64,000 bases of DNA. Source: Archangiaceae bacterium. Lineage in GTDB: Bacteria > Myxococcota > Myxococcia > Myxococcales > Myxococcaceae. A model generated the notes under the pieces. It worked only from the letters and a program-made list of their open reading frames with translations, did not search any database and was not told the DNA's origin. A program made the translations under genes and the position numbers. Of this stretch, positions 62,401 through 64,000 are shown one piece after another; position 1 is the first letter of the stretch, and every line of letters begins with the position of its first letter. The stretch is from assembly GCA_016879935.1 (NCBI GenBank), contig JAACJQ010000205.1, positions 24,919 through 88,918 of the forward strand, given 5' to 3'.

Positions 62401-64000
62401 GTACGGCTTGCCCGAGAGCGTCGACGCACGAACCGAGAACCGCGCCACGTCACCGGGCCGCGTCACGCGTTGGCGGGCGAGCACGGTGCCGAGCAGATCG
62501 CTCTCGGCGAGGAAGAACGTCTTCGACGCGTTCGCGAACGTGCCCTGATCGTCACGCGCACGCACCGACAACGAGTAGCGCCACGGCTTGCGGGCATCGC
62601 CATCCTGGAGCGCGGGCACGGGCACCGTGATCTCGGCTTCACCTTCGTCGGTGAAGACGGCGGCCTGCTCCCACACGTCGCCGTACCCTTCGGCCGAGCT
62701 GTAGAGCTTCTGGGGAACCGAGAGCCCGCCTTCGGTCGTCGACGGCGTTCCGTACGTCACCGCCGAGCCCTTGCCTCCGAGACCGGAGTCATCGACCCAC
62801 GCGGGCGAGTCGACCTGCGTGCGGTACAGGTACACGAGGTACTTGGTGCCCTTCGGCGCGCCACCGGCGTAGCGACGCACGCGCAGCTTCGCCTTGATGT
62901 TGCCACCCGGCGTGACGGTCTCTTCATCGGTGAGCACCTCGACGAGGAACGTCGGCTTCACGTACTCCTGCACGCGGGCTTCCGACTGATGATCGGGGCC
63001 ATCGACCTTCGCGGTGAGACGCAGCACGCCAGTCGGCAGACCGGTCGGAACCGTGAGCTGCCCCGAGAACGCACCGAACTCGTCGACCTTCGCCTTGCCC
63101 TTCACGACGGGCCCGTCGGAGAGCAGCTGCACCTCGACCTCGGCCTTCTTCGGCTTGAAGAGCCGCGCGAGCGCGCTGTCGGGCTGCCGGAGCACGCCGC
63201 GGAAACGAACCGTGTCACCGGGCTTGTAGATGGGACGGTCGGAATACAGGAACACGTCGGGAACGATCGCGAGCGTCGAGAAGAAGTCGGTGTCGATGAG
63301 CGCGGTGTCGGTGCCGAGCGTCGCGGTGACGATGAGGCGTGGCTCGGTCGCGGTGAGGCGCACTTCGCCGTTCGCGTCGGTCTTGCCCTCGACGACCTGC
63401 TTGCCAGCCATGATCTTCACGGCCACGCCCGCCTTCGCCTGCTGATCGCGCCCGGCGACGCGCACGAGCACGTCGTTGTCGGTCTGCTTCACGACGGCGG
63501 TGAGATCGGTGACGACCATGACGACCTGGCCTTCGACCGAGCCCTGCACCATCTGCACGACGTAGACACCGGCCGGCAGGGGATCGAGCTGCACGGTGCG
63601 ATCCTGGTAGCCGGAGTTTCCGTTCCACGCCTCGAAGCCCGGCACGGTGAAGTCACGATCGCTGCCGCCGAGATCGAGGTTGAGCCACTGGCTGCGCACG
63701 AGCTCCATGTTCGTCGGCACGCCGATGAGGCGCTCGGGGCCCTGATCGAGCTGAACCGGGTCGACGGCCATTGGCGCCGGCGGGTCGGCGAGCGCGGGGA
63801 TCACCGTCTTGCGAAAGGCCCCACCGAGTGAGAACCGGAGCAGATCGACCGGGCTGCCCACGGCGTTGATGCCTCGCGAGAGCGCGCGGCCGGGGTTCGC
63901 GAGCGTCGGCGGTGGATCGTACGCGCGACGAAGGGCCTGTTGGCTCTTCTCGAAGCCGTCGAGGGTCTTCGGCTTCATCACGCGCAGCTCGACCGCTGCC
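59485..64000 (-). CDS. alpha-2-macroglobulin family protein, N-terminus beyond the window
   Basis: The frame is open to the right edge. Candidate starts at 63978-63981 are internal-looking because no signal peptide follows, so the gene probably continues. About 1500 residues are visible. Macroglobulin domains include the MG2 region (DRPIYKPGDTVRFRGVLRQ), a bait-type region and WNPSVVTDRDGRATVTF. The thioester motif G-C-V-E-Q lies at about residue 1026 (YPHGCVEQLVATTVPN), followed by the thioester domain and receptor-type domains. Bacterial A2Ms trap intruding proteases in the periplasm, tied to cell-wall repair PBPs. The transpeptidase-SpoIID gene follows by 2 nt. Confidence 0.92.
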   Translation of the reverse strand, partial: AAVELRVMKPKTLDGFEKSQQALRRAYDPPPTLANPGRALSRGINAVGSPVDLLRFSLGGAFRKTVIPALADPPAPMAVDPVQLDQGPERLIGVPTNMELVRSQWLNLDLGGSDRDFTVPGFEAWNGNSGYQDRTVQLDPLPAGVYVVQMVQGSVEGQVVMVVTDLTAVVKQTDNDVLVRVAGRDQQAKAGVAVKIMAGKQVVEGKTDANGEVRLTATEPRLIVTATLGTDTALIDTDFFSTLAIVPDVFLYSDRPIYKPGDTVRFRGVLRQPDSALARLFKPKKAEVEVQLLSDGPVVKGKAKVDEFGAFSGQLTVPTGLPTGVLRLTAKVDGPDHQSEARVQEYVKPTFLVEVLTDEETVTPGGNIKAKLRVRRYAGGAPKGTKYLVYLYRTQVDSPAWVDDSGLGGKGSAVTYGTPSTTEGGLSVPQKLYSSAEGYGDVWEQAAVFTDEGEAEITVPVPALQDGDARKPWRYSLSVRARDDQGTFANASKTFFLAESDLLGTVLARQRVTRPGDVARFSVRASTLSGKPYGVTKGEVQFVLLGADGTTTNLSKSEFSTAEDGVARIEVKGEKPGVVEAQVTLKDKKGLAWTGTTTTLVLGSSGEAVMQVPNLTLEALGGVMEPGDTAEVVALLPTGWGVKEANEGSVWVTLTGAGIFKTERVPVKGQTVVYKFPIEKRFGSAVYAAIAYPSVTGRWEERIAGFRIVPKERTLSVEVNAERSEAAPLTTQTLTMRVTDHLGRPVQAQLSVGVVDKAVYALQSEFRPGIVDFFYPVGRDNVSTFASSEFQGYGYGDRIAMQLAKLPKRQFAAVKPPTKPQKEDDTVYWNPSVVTDRDGRATVTFKLNSMQTLWTITAVAVDASGRFGESTSEFATRGALVVAANLPQFMRQGDTATGSIRVTPGQNGPGQGTVTLDYSGQGAATVDAKTNTLTLAKGGEAIVPIELKADKSGEITFGIKAKGIGDPISDVKHLAVLPAAIEEDIAISSFGGGQLTLPVPAGAQVLTSRLVLAPSMVDLALSNARDMLVYPHGCVEQLVATTVPNVALYRTLEKLKHLDALDKDSLTLLSEAKSRSVQGTSRILDMAVKGGGFTWFSGYNEPSVEMTLIALDGLAYAAEAGLLDKNDARLTESAAWLDNKADLPPGLEATRTYVLARLQGNRQAAKVRLLVQNAKPEDLYGLALAVLAAEHAGVSNEPDVKDRIASLADESRKGVISNAVFKPDDSFFRYPLRNVGFTAILAHAASMKDVDVDRTRARVLQLLADTNLSTFERSTALLHSQWLIERDIKAMKKLSPPSLEGSQAELVASGLGLSAVVEPSTNQLKVGTFDGVATWKARVRIPLESVQAKGEGMSVSRSYFALRGDQKIALKDGESVKQGEDLYVELTLDARNDDKWRSIRSAYYVMEDSIPAGFTVLQEDKAYRGAPLSLPLTHEAVRKRTFTPERITWYFEEKAWWSASPRVVGYVLRAQFPGTFTAPPATLEDMYASQVSARTASAKLSIVK

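Noticed and set aside
60427..63831. Plus-strand frame of 1134 codons opposite the A2M gene
   Set aside because: Arg/His/Glu/Leu-rich shadow of a conserved gene on the other strand, no domain recognised.

Overview
The window reads as a chromosomal segment from a myxobacterium-like bacterium (Myxococcota). Base composition is GC-rich, with third codon positions almost always G or C. The gene content fits the phylum: many FHA-domain proteins, two large Ser/Thr protein kinases, a sigma-54 enhancer-binding protein, a TonB-like AgmX/PglI C-terminal domain, PEGA/TPR proteins, Myxococcus-type cysteine-rich disulfide repeats, and a MYXO-CTERM-like tail on a secreted protease. No rRNA, tRNA, CRISPR array, phage gene or transposase was recognised. 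The assignment rests on gene content, not on a database search.

Layout. 1-6.0 kb: end of a DUF1844 gene, two unknown genes, clpB behind a good sigma-54-type promoter, and truA with a membrane-protein neighbour. 6.0-12.0 kb (minus strand): rel (ppGpp synthetase/hydrolase), ridA and three envelope or secreted unknowns. 12.1-21.8 kb: signalling genes, namely two FHA proteins, two Ser/Thr kinases (one fused to a STAND-type NTPase), a DksA-like zinc-finger protein, a diadenylate-cyclase-domain protein and a PHA-granule-type protein. 21.8-25.6 kb: a long disulfide-repeat lipoprotein frame broken by an in-frame TGA where a conserved Cys codon is expected. 25.6-31.3 kb: a lytic transglycosylase followed by the most unusual locus of the window.

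The locus at 26.3-31.3 kb looks like an undescribed type of RiPP (ribosomally made, modified peptide) pathway. A 115-residue peptide built of about ten PLxS units (mostly PLKS; Cys-free; rich in Pro, Lys and Ser) is followed 16 nt later by an APH-fold phosphotransferase, which overlaps a HopA1-family gene by 4 nt. This kinase/lyase pair is known to phosphorylate and eliminate Ser/Thr in thioamitide and class V lanthipeptide pathways. Two different JmjC/cupin oxygenases and an aldo/keto-reductase-like protein lacking the usual catalytic residues flank the pair. The peptide operon has a sigma-54-like promoter of its own. No Cys and no cyclase are present, so the product cannot be an ordinary lanthipeptide.

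31.3-38.8 kb: a UbiB/ABC1 kinase, two unknown genes, and an Mla-type lipid transport operon with two different ATPases and two different permeases plus an MCE protein. Motif inspection suggests one canonical and one degenerate ATP site. 38.8-45.2 kb: a secreted trypsin-like protease with Cys-rich repeats, a coiled-coil protein, a metallo-hydrolase, a sigma-54 activator, and AhpD-like and thioredoxin-like proteins. 45.2-56.4 kb (mostly minus strand): FHA-DUF4388, TPR and BamD genes, then the tightly packed holA-metG-HEAT-tatD run and asnS. 56.5-64.0 kb (minus strand): an alpha-2-macroglobulin gene running off the right edge, followed by a transpeptidase-SpoIID fusion and a DUF4846 gene. This is a variant of the known A2M/PBP1C pairing.
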